64,000 nt of DNA from Devosia litorisediminis (GTDB taxonomy: Bacteria > Pseudomonadota > Alphaproteobacteria > Rhizobiales > Devosiaceae), in the NCBI RefSeq assembly GCF_018334155.1, contig NZ_JAGXTP010000001.1, positions 868,001 through 932,000 of the forward strand, given 5' to 3'. Position numbers and translations under genes: made by a program. This document shows, piece after piece, positions 39,498 to 48,483 of this stretch (within the stretch, counting starts at the first letter, position 1; the number at the start of each line of letters is the position of its first letter). The notes under the pieces are model-generated. The model had not been told where the DNA came from. It saw nothing but the letters and a program-made list of their open reading frames with translations, and did no database searches.

Positions 39498-39514
39498 TGC
39501 AGAAACCATGCCAA
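39498..39514 (-). promoter_or_regulatory. Sigma-54 promoter of the flgF operon
   Basis: On the minus strand TTGGCATGGTTTCTGCA has GG-N10-GC spacing with GC at 39499-39500 and the TTGGCA block perfect, about 70 bases before the flgF ATG. Confidence 0.82.
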
Positions 39515-39631
39515 GCCGGAAATTTTAATAAAATCAGACAGATAGCTGTATCGATGGATAGGCGTTGTCAGCGCATGCTTGCCGAGAGCGGCAAAACTTA
39601 CCCGGCAATATCTGCCGCTTTGGGTGTTTTT

Positions 39632-39647
39632 GTAACCTTTCGTTAAC
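39632..39647 (+). promoter_or_regulatory. CtrA-type box upstream of fliL
   Basis: GTAA-CCTTTCG-TTAAC matches TTAA-N7-TTAAC with one mismatch in the first half-site, about 65 bases before the fliL start. Confidence 0.65.
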
Positions 39648-39712
39648 CATCGGGCGCTTAGCTGGTGAATAACCGGAATCGCCCGGGAAACCTTGAGTTT
39701 GGCAGGTGCGCA

Positions 39713-40216
39713 ATGGCCGCTGAAGCGGAAATCGAAGACGGCGCGGCCCCCAAGAAGGGGATCCCGAAGCTCTTTATCATCATAGGTGCTGCTGCCATCG
39801 TCGTCCTGTTGGGCGGCACCGGGGCATTCTTCTTCCTGTCCCAGGGGACAGCGGAGGCCGAGCATGCCGGTGAGGCCGACGACGGTCATGGCGGCACGAT
39901 CGAAGCCGCCCATACCTTTATCTTCAACCTGCCGCCCATGATCATCAACCTCAACAATGAGGCTGATGGCGAAGCATTTATGAAGCTGACCGTGGCGCTC
40001 GAAGTGGCCAATGAAGAGATGATGCTGGAAATCCAGCCGCGCATGGCCAAGGTGGTCGATGCGTTTCAGGTTTACCTGCGCGAGCTGCGCAAGTCCGATC
40101 TGGAGGGATCTGCCGGTGTGTATCGCCTCAAGGAAGAGCTCTTGCGTCGCGTGAACGTGGCAATCTACCCATCTCGGGTGGAGTCGGTGCTGTTCAAGGA
40201 AATCCTGGTACAGTAA
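39713..40216 (+). CDS. fliL: Flagellar basal-body protein FliL
   Basis: A 167-residue single-pass inner-membrane protein. The membrane segment is at about 20-41 (LFIIIGAAAIVVLLGG), followed by an acidic, histidine-containing linker and the periplasmic FliL domain (TFIFNLPPMIINLN and FMKLTVALEV). It stabilises stators around the motor. The ATG at 39713 was chosen over an upstream reading. Its stop overlaps the fliM ATG by one base. Confidence 0.9.
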   Translation: MAAEAEIEDGAAPKKGIPKLFIIIGAAAIVVLLGGTGAFFFLSQGTAEAEHAGEADDGHGGTIEAAHTFIFNLPPMIINLNNEADGEAFMKLTVALEVANEEMMLEIQPRMAKVVDAFQVYLRELRKSDLEGSAGVYRLKEELLRRVNVAIYPSRVESVLFKEILVQ

Positions 40217-41388
40217 TGGCAGAGCCCAGCGATCAGGACAAACTCAGCGACGACTGGAACGTGGACGATACCATTGTCCCGGTGGATGGCGCTGAGCAGA
40301 CCGAAGAAGAGAAGGCCGCCGAGGCCGCTGCTGAATGGGCGGCAATGCTCGAAGGCGATACCGGCGACGGGGAGGGTGGTCCTGACCGCGTCCTCAATCA
40401 GGATGAAATTGACAGTCTGCTGGGCTTTGACGCCAGCGTGGGCAGTAATGTTGAGCTGACGGGCGTTCAGGCGCTGATCAACTCGGCGCTGGTCAGCTAT
40501 GAACGCCTGCCCATGCTCGAAATCGTCTTTGACCGCCTTGTGCGGTTGACGACGACAAGCCTGCGCAATTTCACTTCCGACAATGTGGAAGTGACGCTGG
40601 ATTCCATTTCTTCGGTTCGCTTCGGCGATTATCTGAACTCCATTCCGCTGCCCGCCATCCTCTCGGTGATCAAGGCAGAGGAATGGGAGAATTACGGGCT
40701 GCTGACCGTCGATTCCAGTCTGATCTATTCGATGATCGACGTGCTGCTGGGCGGCCGCCGTATTGGCGGCAATATCCGGGTTGAGGGTCGTCCTTATACG
40801 ACAATCGAGCTGGCGCTGGCGCGGCGGATGATCGAAGTGATCCTGGACGACACCCATCGGGCGTTCGAGCCCGTGACCAATGTGAATTTCAAGCTTGAAC
40901 GCATGGAAACCAATCCGCGGTTTGCAGCGATTTCGCGCCCGGGCAATGCCGCGATACTGATCGAGCTGCGCATCGAAATGGACGATCGCGGCGGCAAGAT
41001 TGAAATCCTGCTGCCCTACGCCACCATCGAGCCGATCCGTGAACAGCTGTTGCAGATGTTCATGGGTGAAAAATTTGGCCGTGACCCGATCTGGGAAGGC
41101 CATCTGGCAACTGAAATCTATTCCGCGGAAGTCGACGTCGAGGCCGTACTGCACGAGCAGAATGTGCCCCTTTCCAAGATGATGACTATGCAGCCGGGTG
41201 ACACGCTGATGTTCGAGCGCTCGCCCAGCGATCCGGTTCGGCTGCGCTGCGGCGACGTCGAGCTGACTGAAGCCATCATGGGCCATATCGGCAACCACGT
41301 ATCGGTGCGGGTTACGCGCCCCTTGAATCCGCCAAAGGTGACTATGGAAGCCTTTGAGGCGATTGATGAAAAACTGGAAGGACGATGA
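40216..41388 (+). CDS. fliM: Flagellar motor switch protein FliM
   Basis: A 390-residue C-ring protein controlling rotation direction. The CheY-P binding peptide LNQDEIDSLLGF lies at about 60-71, behind a 59-residue acidic extension, rather than at the extreme N-terminus. The middle CheC-like domain contains the YLNSIPLPAIL and GGRRIGGN regions, and a C-terminal SPOA domain closes the protein. It overlaps DUF6468 by 4 bases (ATGA). Confidence 0.95.
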   Translation: MAEPSDQDKLSDDWNVDDTIVPVDGAEQTEEEKAAEAAAEWAAMLEGDTGDGEGGPDRVLNQDEIDSLLGFDASVGSNVELTGVQALINSALVSYERLPMLEIVFDRLVRLTTTSLRNFTSDNVEVTLDSISSVRFGDYLNSIPLPAILSVIKAEEWENYGLLTVDSSLIYSMIDVLLGGRRIGGNIRVEGRPYTTIELALARRMIEVILDDTHRAFEPVTNVNFKLERMETNPRFAAISRPGNAAILIELRIEMDDRGGKIEILLPYATIEPIREQLLQMFMGEKFGRDPIWEGHLATEIYSAEVDVEAVLHEQNVPLSKMMTMQPGDTLMFERSPSDPVRLRCGDVELTEAIMGHIGNHVSVRVTRPLNPPKVTMEAFEAIDEKLEGR

Positions 41389-41816
41389 TGTTCGGCTTGC
41401 CCCTAGGACTGTTCGTGGAAAGTGCAGTCGCCGTTTTGCTGGCACTGACAATCGGATATTGCGTCGTTCTCAACCAGCGGCTGAAGCGGCTTCACGCCGA
41501 TAAGGACGAGATGCGCCAGATGGTGGCGGACCTTGTCGGGGCCACCAACCTGGCCAATCAGGCTATCAAGGAACTCAAACAGACCGCGGTGGAAGCGGAT
41601 CTGTCGCTGAACTCACGACTGGAAGAAGCCGAGCGCTTTGGTGTCGAGCTGGCCAATCACGTCAATGCCGGTACGGTATTGATGGAGCGGATCGTCAAGA
41701 TCACCAGCGTGGCGCGGCACAGCCAGACCATCGAGCCTGTCGAGCAGCCCAACAAGGTGCAGTCGGCGCTTGAGCAGTTGCAATCTCGCGTCCGCACCCG
41801 AGGAGCCGCTGCGTGA
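41385..41816 (+). CDS. DUF6468 flagellar-region membrane protein
   Basis: A 143-residue protein with one N-terminal membrane helix (about 8-27) followed by a long coiled-coil-like helical tail rich in Glu, Lys and Gln. It matches the DUF6468 family, found between fliM and motE in alphaproteobacteria. The role is not established; location suggests the motor or stator. It overlaps both neighbours by 4 bases. Confidence 0.82.
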   Translation: MMFGLPLGLFVESAVAVLLALTIGYCVVLNQRLKRLHADKDEMRQMVADLVGATNLANQAIKELKQTAVEADLSLNSRLEEAERFGVELANHVNAGTVLMERIVKITSVARHSQTIEPVEQPNKVQSALEQLQSRVRTRGAAA

Positions 41817-42961
41817 CAAATATCCGCCTGTTACCCGTTGTCGTCTTCGCCATTGCGGCGCTTCTGGTGCTCAAGACCGTCGGTCTTGTCACCAATGGCG
41901 GCTACGTGCTGACAGGTGTGCGCACGGTACAGGCTGCGGGCGGCGGCGGCGGTGGCGGCGGGGAAGGGGGCAATGTTACCGAATCCGACGCCACTCTGAC
42001 ACTGCCGCAGGAGCCCACACTGCAAGATACCAGCCCGACAATGGCGGATCCTTCGCCGACCATGGGTCAGCAGAGCGAAGCGGGCGGTCACGGTGCGGCA
42101 GCTGCTCCAGCGGGCGGCCATGGTGAAGAGCCAGCCGCCGAAGGCGATCACGGCGACGCGGCTGCTGACGATCACGAAGCAACCAGCGAGACACTGGCTG
42201 CCGATCACGATCTGAGCAATGACGCGAGCCATGGTGTCGACGGCAGCAAAGATACGTATTGCGTGGATTCCGATGCTGCCATCGATGCTGAAGGCAATGT
42301 GATCATCAACCCAGCTTCGGACGCTGCGGCGGCTGCGGGCGATGGGCATGGCGGAAGCGCAGAACCTGAAATAGCCCCGCGCAGTGGCGATCCAATGCCG
42401 GTGTTTGCTGAATCCATGGCTGACTGCCTGCCATCAGGTGATGCAGTGCCGCTGCTGATTGACGGCAAGGGTGGCGTGGTGCCGCTGATGTCGACTGATG
42501 CGGCATCCGAAACCGAGCAATTGCTGCTGCAGCGGCTGGCTGCGCGGCGCGATGAGCTGCAGAAATACGAAGACGATCTTTCCCTGCGCTCCTCAATCGT
42601 CGACGCCGCTGAAAAACGCATCGAAGAGCGTGCGGCCACGCTGTCTGCACTTGAAGCGCAAATCTCTAGCCTGGTCGATCAGCGCGAAGAGATGGAGGCT
42701 GGGCAGTTTGCCGGCATCGTGGCCATGTATGAAACGATGAAGCCCAAGGACGCGGCCAACATCTTCAACAATCTGGACATGAACGTGCTGCTGCGGGTCG
42801 CCAAGACCATGAGCCCGCGCAAGATGGCACCCATTCTGGCTGTGATGGATACGGCCCGGGCGCAGGAACTGACGGTGGAGATGGCGGCGCTTGCGGACCG
42901 GCCTGCGTCGGAGATGACACCGGATGCTTTGGCCGCCCTGCCGCAGATTGTCGGTCAATAA
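41813..42961 (+). CDS. motE: MotE-like flagellar protein with MgtE-N/FliG-like domain
   Basis: A 382-residue protein. A membrane anchor or signal segment (about 7-27) precedes a long low-complexity linker with a seven-glycine run and a His/Asp/Glu/Ala-rich stretch (about 43-150). A coiled coil lies near 235-300, and the C-terminal domain (about 305-382) has YETMKPKDAANIFNNL and VAKTMSPRKMAPILAVMD, the MgtE-N type fold. In Sinorhizobium MotE is a chaperone for periplasmic MotC. No motC is recognised here, but a large periplasmic TPR gene follows. Confidence 0.75.
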   Translation: MTNIRLLPVVVFAIAALLVLKTVGLVTNGGYVLTGVRTVQAAGGGGGGGGEGGNVTESDATLTLPQEPTLQDTSPTMADPSPTMGQQSEAGGHGAAAAPAGGHGEEPAAEGDHGDAAADDHEATSETLAADHDLSNDASHGVDGSKDTYCVDSDAAIDAEGNVIINPASDAAAAAGDGHGGSAEPEIAPRSGDPMPVFAESMADCLPSGDAVPLLIDGKGGVVPLMSTDAASETEQLLLQRLAARRDELQKYEDDLSLRSSIVDAAEKRIEERAATLSALEAQISSLVDQREEMEAGQFAGIVAMYETMKPKDAANIFNNLDMNVLLRVAKTMSPRKMAPILAVMDTARAQELTVEMAALADRPASEMTPDALAALPQIVGQ

Positions 42962-43063
42962 GGCTTTGCCTGACAGAGTAAGGGGCCGTTAAGCCCATCC
43001 CGCTAGGGTGTACGATACGAGTATTGTGTAACCCGCGCGTATTGCCGGCCTAGAAATTGGCCT

Positions 43064-46000
43064 TTGAGTACGCGCTTTGCGTCGGGCGGGCAGAAGCCGG
43101 TGAAGACCGCTATCCAAGCAGGCTTGCTCAAGGTCAAAAAGACCTTGGCACTTTTGGCTGCGCTGTCAGTGCTGGGCCTTGTTGCGCCTGTATTCGCTGT
43201 CGAGCAGGGCCAGTTGCTGGGTACGCAGGAAGACGGCTATGGCCGCATTATCCTGAGCTTTCCGAGCCGCAATACACTGCCTGACTATTCCATGCGCATC
43301 GAAAACGGCGTGCTCTCGCTTGAGTTCGTCGAGCCTATTTCCGTCATTCTGCCCGATGTCAGCACCACCATGCCTGACTATCTGTCGGTGGCGCGCGTAG
43401 ACCCGGACGGGCGTGGCCTGCGCATGGGGCTGCGGTCCGGCTTCAGTTTCAATCGTATTGAAGCGGGCGAGAAGCTCTATATCGATCTGCTGCCACCCAA
43501 CTGGCAGGGGCAACCGCCCGCCTTGCCGCAAAACGTTATTGATGAGCTGGCCGAGCGGGCGCGTCTGGCCGCCATTCGTGCAGAGCAGGACCGCAAGGCC
43601 GCCGGTGTGGTTGAATTCAATCCACAGGCCAGTGTGCGCATTGGGCGTAATCCGACATTCCTGCGGGTGCAGTTCGACTGGTCGGTTCCCACGACGGGTG
43701 CCTATGTCCAGGAAGGGGATATGGGGATGATCGGCTTCGAATGGCCGGTCGGGATCGATCTGCGCGATTTGGCCATCGACTTACCGCCTGAACTGCTTGC
43801 CGTCGAAAGTGCCGTTAACCCCGATGGCTCGACGGTCACGCTGCAGTTGGCAGAAGGCATCAAGCCGCGCTTTTATGAGAACTCGCCGCGACAATACATT
43901 CTGGACATCGATATTGCCGGGGTTGGTCTGCCCAGCTTTGACGCGGCCACACTGGCGGACGGCATTGCAAAGCAGGATCATGGCGCTGAGCACGGCGATT
44001 CCAGCGACCCTCTGGTTGGCATGTTGTACCCGCAATCGGCTGCCAAAACGGTAACGCCCTTCGTCAATGTGCTGGGCTCGACTGTGCGGGTTGTTTTTCC
44101 GTTCGAGCAGGACACGCCGGCTGCCGTGTTCCGGCGGGGTGATACGGTCTGGATGATGTTCGACACCGTCTCGGGCATTGCCCCACCGGCGCAGTCGGAT
44201 GAGCTCGATACGCTGGCCCGTGAATTTGCTGTTGTCGCTTCCGGCGATACGCAGGTGGTGCGAGTGGAATTGTCGGATGACCGTCTGGCAACGTTGGGCT
44301 CGGAAGGCATGGCCTGGGTGCTGTCTTTGGGCGATATCATGCTGACGCCGACCGAGCCGATCGAGTTGAACCGTCGCCGCGATGTCGAGGGCGATTTCGA
44401 GATGGTCGCCAATGTGGCCCGGCCTGCTCGCGTGCACGACTTCCGTGACCCCAATGTCGGCGATGTGCTCAAGGTCGTGACAGCGTTCCCGCCCGCGCGG
44501 GGACTGACACGCACGCTGGACTATGTTGAATTTTCTGCCTTGCGCAGTGTGCACGGCCTGGTGGTCAGGCCAGAGATCGACGATCTGAACGTCACGATCG
44601 AGAATGATCTTGCGGTCCTTGCCGTTCAGGGTGGATTGACGGTCTCGGCGATTGATGGTCCGCGTTCGATCGGCAATGGCATTACCGAAGCGATGCGCAG
44701 CGGTTTTGTTGATCTCGAGCGCATGGAACAGCCCGATTTCGGTCTGTTCGCCGAGGAGCGGCAGAACCTGCTGTCTGCGGCCGCCAATGCCGAAGGCCCC
44801 GAACGCGATCAGGCCCGTCTTGATCTGGCGCAGTACTTCATCGCCAACCGCTTTGCGCTGGAGGCGGTCGGTGTGCTTGAGGTTCTCGAAAAGGATCTCA
44901 AATCAACCGATCTGACGCGCAAGGTGCGCCTCTCACTGGCGATTGCAGACACGATTGCAAACCGTCCACGCGATGCCTTGCGGATATTGAACACGCCCAC
45001 AATGGGGCAGGAGGTCGACGCACTGGTGTGGCGCACCATTGCGCGGGCCGAGAATTATGACTTCAAGGGTGCCAAGAGCGATGCGCTGGAAGCGCAGTCT
45101 GTGGTCGACGGCTACCCGACCTGGGTGCGCAACCGCTTCTATTTCTCCGCCATTCGCTCGGCCATCGAAGTCGGCGACGCCAACATGGCCGAACGCCTGA
45201 TGGCCAAGATTGATTTCTCGGGGCTGGATTCCGAGGATAGCAGCCTGTTTCACCTGCTGTCGGGTCGCATTGACGAGGCCGAAGGCCGTATCAATGAGGC
45301 GATCGATACCTACGGTCAGGTGATTGCTGCCGACATTCGGCCGACACGCGCAGAAGCCATCTACCGTACGCTGCGCCTGCTCGATGATGCGGGCAAGCTG
45401 AACCTGGCCAAGGCCACCGAGACTCTGTCAGCTGAATCGCTGCTGTGGCGCGGTAATCCGCTCGAAGCGGACATGCAAAAGCTGCTGGCAGAGCTGTATT
45501 TCCGCAATGGCGACTATCGCCTGGGTTTTGAAACGGTCAAACAGGCCGTGGCGAACTATCCGGAAAGCCCGCCGATCAACGGCCTGCGCGATGAAGCCCA
45601 GAGCATGTTCAGCGAGCTGTTCCTCAATGGCGTCGCAGATTCGCTAGGCCCCGTGGATGCGCTGGGGCTCTATTACGACTTCCGCCAGTTGACCCCGCCG
45701 GGCGCGCGCGGTGATGAGATGATCCGCAATCTGGCGCGTCGCCTGGTGCGTGTTGATCTGCTGTCTCAGGCCGCTGAGCTGCTCGAATATCAGCTGGACA
45801 ATCGTCTGCGTGGCATCGCCAAGACGCAGATTGCTGCAGATCTCGCCGTTATCTATCTGGCTGATCGCAAGCCACAGGATGCCCTGCGCGTGCTTAACGC
45901 CACTCGGGTGCCCAATATTCCCGATTCTCTGGCGCGTCAGCGTCGGATACTGGAAGCGCGGGCGATGATTGATGGCGGCCGTGACCAGCTTGGCCTGGAT

Positions 46001-46447
46001 CTGGTGCGCGATCTGGATGGCCGCGATGTGACATTGCTGCGCATTGATGCGCACTGGAAGGCACGCCGCTATACCGAAGCCAGCGAAATGATCGAGGCGC
46101 TATATTCTGACCCAGAAACCAAGGCGGCCCTAAGCCAGCCGGCCCGGATGGGCGTGATCCGCGCGGCGGTTGGTTTCGTGCTCGCCAATGACAGGCTGGG
46201 GCTATCGCGTCTGCGGTCCAAATTCGGTGACGCCATGGTGACGTCGCCAGAATGGCCGATGTTTGATCTGGTGACCGGCAATATCGAGGTCACGAGCCTG
46301 GAGTTCAAAACCGTGGCCAATCAGGTATCGGGCGTGGACGGCATAAACTCATTCCTGGCGTCCTATCGCGACACCTATGGCGCGGATGGCGCATTGGCGC
46401 CCATGGTGGCGTCGGAAACCAGTACTGGCCTGGGCAGCGCCGGCTAG
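43064..46447 (+). CDS. Large periplasmic TPR protein of the flagellar cluster
   Basis: A 1127-residue protein of unknown function. An N-terminal signal-like segment (KKTLALLAALSVLGLVAPVFA, about 25-45) suggests export. Residues 45 to about 540 are beta-rich, with several repeats of a VRVVFPF / VRVELSDDRL type that recall AMIN-like or adhesion domains. From about 570 to 1080 the chain is helical with TPR character. The start is a TTG at 43064 with a GTG at 43100 as alternative. It follows motE at 102 bases and ends in a 4-base convergent overlap with fliP. Confidence 0.7.
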   Translation: MSTRFASGGQKPVKTAIQAGLLKVKKTLALLAALSVLGLVAPVFAVEQGQLLGTQEDGYGRIILSFPSRNTLPDYSMRIENGVLSLEFVEPISVILPDVSTTMPDYLSVARVDPDGRGLRMGLRSGFSFNRIEAGEKLYIDLLPPNWQGQPPALPQNVIDELAERARLAAIRAEQDRKAAGVVEFNPQASVRIGRNPTFLRVQFDWSVPTTGAYVQEGDMGMIGFEWPVGIDLRDLAIDLPPELLAVESAVNPDGSTVTLQLAEGIKPRFYENSPRQYILDIDIAGVGLPSFDAATLADGIAKQDHGAEHGDSSDPLVGMLYPQSAAKTVTPFVNVLGSTVRVVFPFEQDTPAAVFRRGDTVWMMFDTVSGIAPPAQSDELDTLAREFAVVASGDTQVVRVELSDDRLATLGSEGMAWVLSLGDIMLTPTEPIELNRRRDVEGDFEMVANVARPARVHDFRDPNVGDVLKVVTAFPPARGLTRTLDYVEFSALRSVHGLVVRPEIDDLNVTIENDLAVLAVQGGLTVSAIDGPRSIGNGITEAMRSGFVDLERMEQPDFGLFAEERQNLLSAAANAEGPERDQARLDLAQYFIANRFALEAVGVLEVLEKDLKSTDLTRKVRLSLAIADTIANRPRDALRILNTPTMGQEVDALVWRTIARAENYDFKGAKSDALEAQSVVDGYPTWVRNRFYFSAIRSAIEVGDANMAERLMAKIDFSGLDSEDSSLFHLLSGRIDEAEGRINEAIDTYGQVIAADIRPTRAEAIYRTLRLLDDAGKLNLAKATETLSAESLLWRGNPLEADMQKLLAELYFRNGDYRLGFETVKQAVANYPESPPINGLRDEAQSMFSELFLNGVADSLGPVDALGLYYDFRQLTPPGARGDEMIRNLARRLVRVDLLSQAAELLEYQLDNRLRGIAKTQIAADLAVIYLADRKPQDALRVLNATRVPNIPDSLARQRRILEARAMIDGGRDQLGLDLVRDLDGRDVTLLRIDAHWKARRYTEASEMIEALYSDPETKAALSQPARMGVIRAAVGFVLANDRLGLSRLRSKFGDAMVTSPEWPMFDLVTGNIEVTSLEFKTVANQVSGVDGINSFLASYRDTYGADGALAPMVASETSTGLGSAG

Positions 46448-47238
46448 CCGCTGGAAAAGCTGCGCACCAGCGAGCCAGCGACCAGATACCAGCCATCGAC
46501 CAGCACGAAAAAGATCAGCTTGAAGGGCAGTGAGATCACCACTGGCGGCAGCATCATCATGCCCATGCTCATCAGCACAGAGGCAACGACCATATCGATC
46601 ACGACAAAGGGCAGGAACAGCAGAAAGCCGATCTCGAATGCTCGTCGCAGTTCTGAGATCATAAAGGCCGGGATCAATAATTGCAGAGGAATGGCTTCGG
46701 GCTCGGGCGGGATTTCGGCTTCAGTGAGGTCAAAGAACAGGGTCAGATCCTGCTCGCGAACATTGGCCCGCATAAAGGCATGCAAAGGCTCGCTGCCCTG
46801 TTCGAAGGCCTGGGCGATTTCAATGTCGCCCGACAATAAGGGGGCGATGCCTTGATCATAGGTAGCCTGCAGAGTGGGCTGCATGACGAACAAGGTGAGG
46901 AACAAGGCCAGCGAGACCATCACTGAGTTGGGCGGGGCGGTCTGCAAGCCGATGGCGGTGCGCAAAAGGGAGAGCACCACCACGATGCGGGTGAAGCTGG
47001 TCACCATCACCAGGATGGATGGTGCCAGAGAAAGCAGGGTGATCAGCCCGATGATCTGGACGGCGCGTTCGGTGATGGTGGTTTGATCACCGAAATCGAT
47101 CGAAATGTCCTGACCAAACGCCAAGGATGGCGTCAGGGACAGTGCGACCAGTGTGGCCCATCCGACATAGCGCAGCAAAGGTCGGCGACGGATGGTCGCG
47201 CGATCAGTTCCGGTCGTTATGTCGGGTGCCGTCGTCAA
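46444..47238 (-). CDS. fliP: Flagellar export gate protein FliP
   Basis: A 264-residue polytopic component of the export gate. The family motifs LAPSILVMVTSFTRIVVVLS, RTAIGLQTAPPN and FMISELRRAFEIGF are present. It has a long N-terminal arm with a signal-like segment before DISIDFGD, normal for FliP. Its start lies 35 bases inside the end of fliO. Transcribed convergent to the TPR gene. Confidence 0.95.
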   Translation of the reverse strand: MTTAPDITTGTDRATIRRRPLLRYVGWATLVALSLTPSLAFGQDISIDFGDQTTITERAVQIIGLITLLSLAPSILVMVTSFTRIVVVLSLLRTAIGLQTAPPNSVMVSLALFLTLFVMQPTLQATYDQGIAPLLSGDIEIAQAFEQGSEPLHAFMRANVREQDLTLFFDLTEAEIPPEPEAIPLQLLIPAFMISELRRAFEIGFLLFLPFVVIDMVVASVLMSMGMMMLPPVVISLPFKLIFFVLVDGWYLVAGSLVRSFSSG

Positions 47239-47887
47239 GGTCAGTGCCTTCGATCTCTGCTTGTGCGCTGTCCTGTGTAGCTGAGTCGAGGGCTGGCTCA
47301 GCGGGCCCGTTGGAGTTTTCGGGGGAAACCGGCAATTCCATGTCGCTAACGGGGCGCAGCAGGCCGGTATGGCGCAGCGAAAGGTGCGCCTTCTTGTTGG
47401 TGGCGCGACCCTGTTTCTGCAGTTCGGCCAGTACAGTTCCGGGGGCGCCGGAGGGCTCGGTGGCTACCGGCGTTGGGGCGGTGGTCACTGCGGCGGTGGT
47501 TGCTGAGGCCGCTGCTGCCGGGACGGCGTTAGGCGCGGGCTTGCGTGCGGCGACCATGGGGATGGGACGGCGGCTGGTTTGGCTCGCGGCCTGTTCATCG
47601 ACAGGGATGCCGGTTTCGACCACCACGTCCTGAGGTCCGCCCGTCAGGATCAGGTGCTCGACATTGTCGCGCCGGATGATCAGCAACTGACGTTTCTGAT
47701 CAAGAGCAAGCGTGTCGATGATGGCCAGACGGCGGTTTCGGCCGCGACCAGCAGTGCTGGTGGCATTGAACAGCAATTTAAGCAGCCACACACCTAGCAC
47801 GATCAGGATGATGACGATGCCAAGGGCGAACAGGCCGGTCAGCAAGTAATTACCTGAACCGCCAAACAGGCTGGTGATGAACTGCAT
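47204..47887 (-). CDS. fliO: Flagellar export protein FliO
   Basis: A 227-residue single-pass membrane protein. The hydrophobic segment LLTGLFALGIVIILIVLGVW (about 15-35) is followed by the conserved cytoplasmic core (RNRRLAIIDTLALDQKRQLL, then DNVEHLILTGGPQDVVVET). The C-terminal 130 residues are an Ala/Pro/Thr-rich tail. It assists FliP assembly, and fliP starts within its 3' end. It shares a divergent promoter region with flgB. Confidence 0.87.
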   Translation of the reverse strand: MQFITSLFGGSGNYLLTGLFALGIVIILIVLGVWLLKLLFNATSTAGRGRNRRLAIIDTLALDQKRQLLIIRRDNVEHLILTGGPQDVVVETGIPVDEQAASQTSRRPIPMVAARKPAPNAVPAAAASATTAAVTTAPTPVATEPSGAPGTVLAELQKQGRATNKKAHLSLRHTGLLRPVSDMELPVSPENSNGPAEPALDSATQDSAQAEIEGTDLDDGTRHNDRN

Positions 47888-47994
47888 ATCTGCTCCAAAG
47901 TCTATTCTGATCCGAATCCGGACGGCATATCTTGCCTAGTAAGCCGCGTAAATGTGCAGATTGCGAGACCTGCTCCCGGCAAAACCTGCGCTGG

Positions 47995-48010
47995 TTAACA
48001 CTTGATTAAC
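47995..48010 (+). promoter_or_regulatory. CtrA-type box upstream of flgB
   Basis: TTAA-CACTTGA-TTAAC is an exact match to TTAA-N7-TTAAC, about 55 bases before flgB and 108 bases from the divergent fliO start. It could serve one or both operons. Confidence 0.82.
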
Positions 48011-48064
48011 TATAACCCGGCAAGAATTGCCCATCGCAGGATTGGACTCGCGGGGACACGGCCA

Positions 48065-48469
48065 ATGGGCCTTATGAACATGCCGGTGTTTACGGCACTT
48101 GCTGACAAGATGCGCTGGCACCAGACCCGTCAAGGTTTACTGGCAGAAAACGTCGCAAATGCGGAGACGCCCGGATATCGCGGTCGCGATCTCAAACAGT
48201 TCAATTATGCCGAGATCAATGGCGCCTTTTCGTCTGCGTCAGTGACCACTTCCGCCACGCAGCCAATGCACTTTTCAGTGGGTGGGCAGGGCGACAGCGC
48301 GTTTGGCGCCCAGCAGATGGCCAATTTTGAAATTACGCCGGAAGGCAATGGTGTCTCACTCGAAGACGAGATGATGAAGGTGACCACCAATATGATGGAT
48401 TATCAGGCCGCTACCGGGCTGTACCAGAAGTCGATCAAGGTGCTGCGCACCGCTCTCGGCCGTTCCTAG
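48065..48469 (+). CDS. flgB: Proximal rod protein FlgB
   Basis: A 134-residue rod subunit. LLAENVANAETPGYRGRDLK near residue 29 is the rod signature, and the C-terminal MMKVTTNMMDYQAATGLYQK is also conserved. The ATG at 48065 (MGLMNMP) is chosen; 48074 is possible. First gene of a compact operon flgB-flgC-fliE-fliQ-fliR-flhB under a CtrA-type box. Confidence 0.94.
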   Translation: MGLMNMPVFTALADKMRWHQTRQGLLAENVANAETPGYRGRDLKQFNYAEINGAFSSASVTTSATQPMHFSVGGQGDSAFGAQQMANFEITPEGNGVSLEDEMMKVTTNMMDYQAATGLYQKSIKVLRTALGRS

Positions 48470-48483
48470 GAAAGTAAGCGAAT

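Noticed and set aside
40165..41451. 428-codon open frame on the minus strand over fliM
   Set aside because: Antisense to a complete FliM with all domains; composition is not protein-like and no ribosome site is seen.
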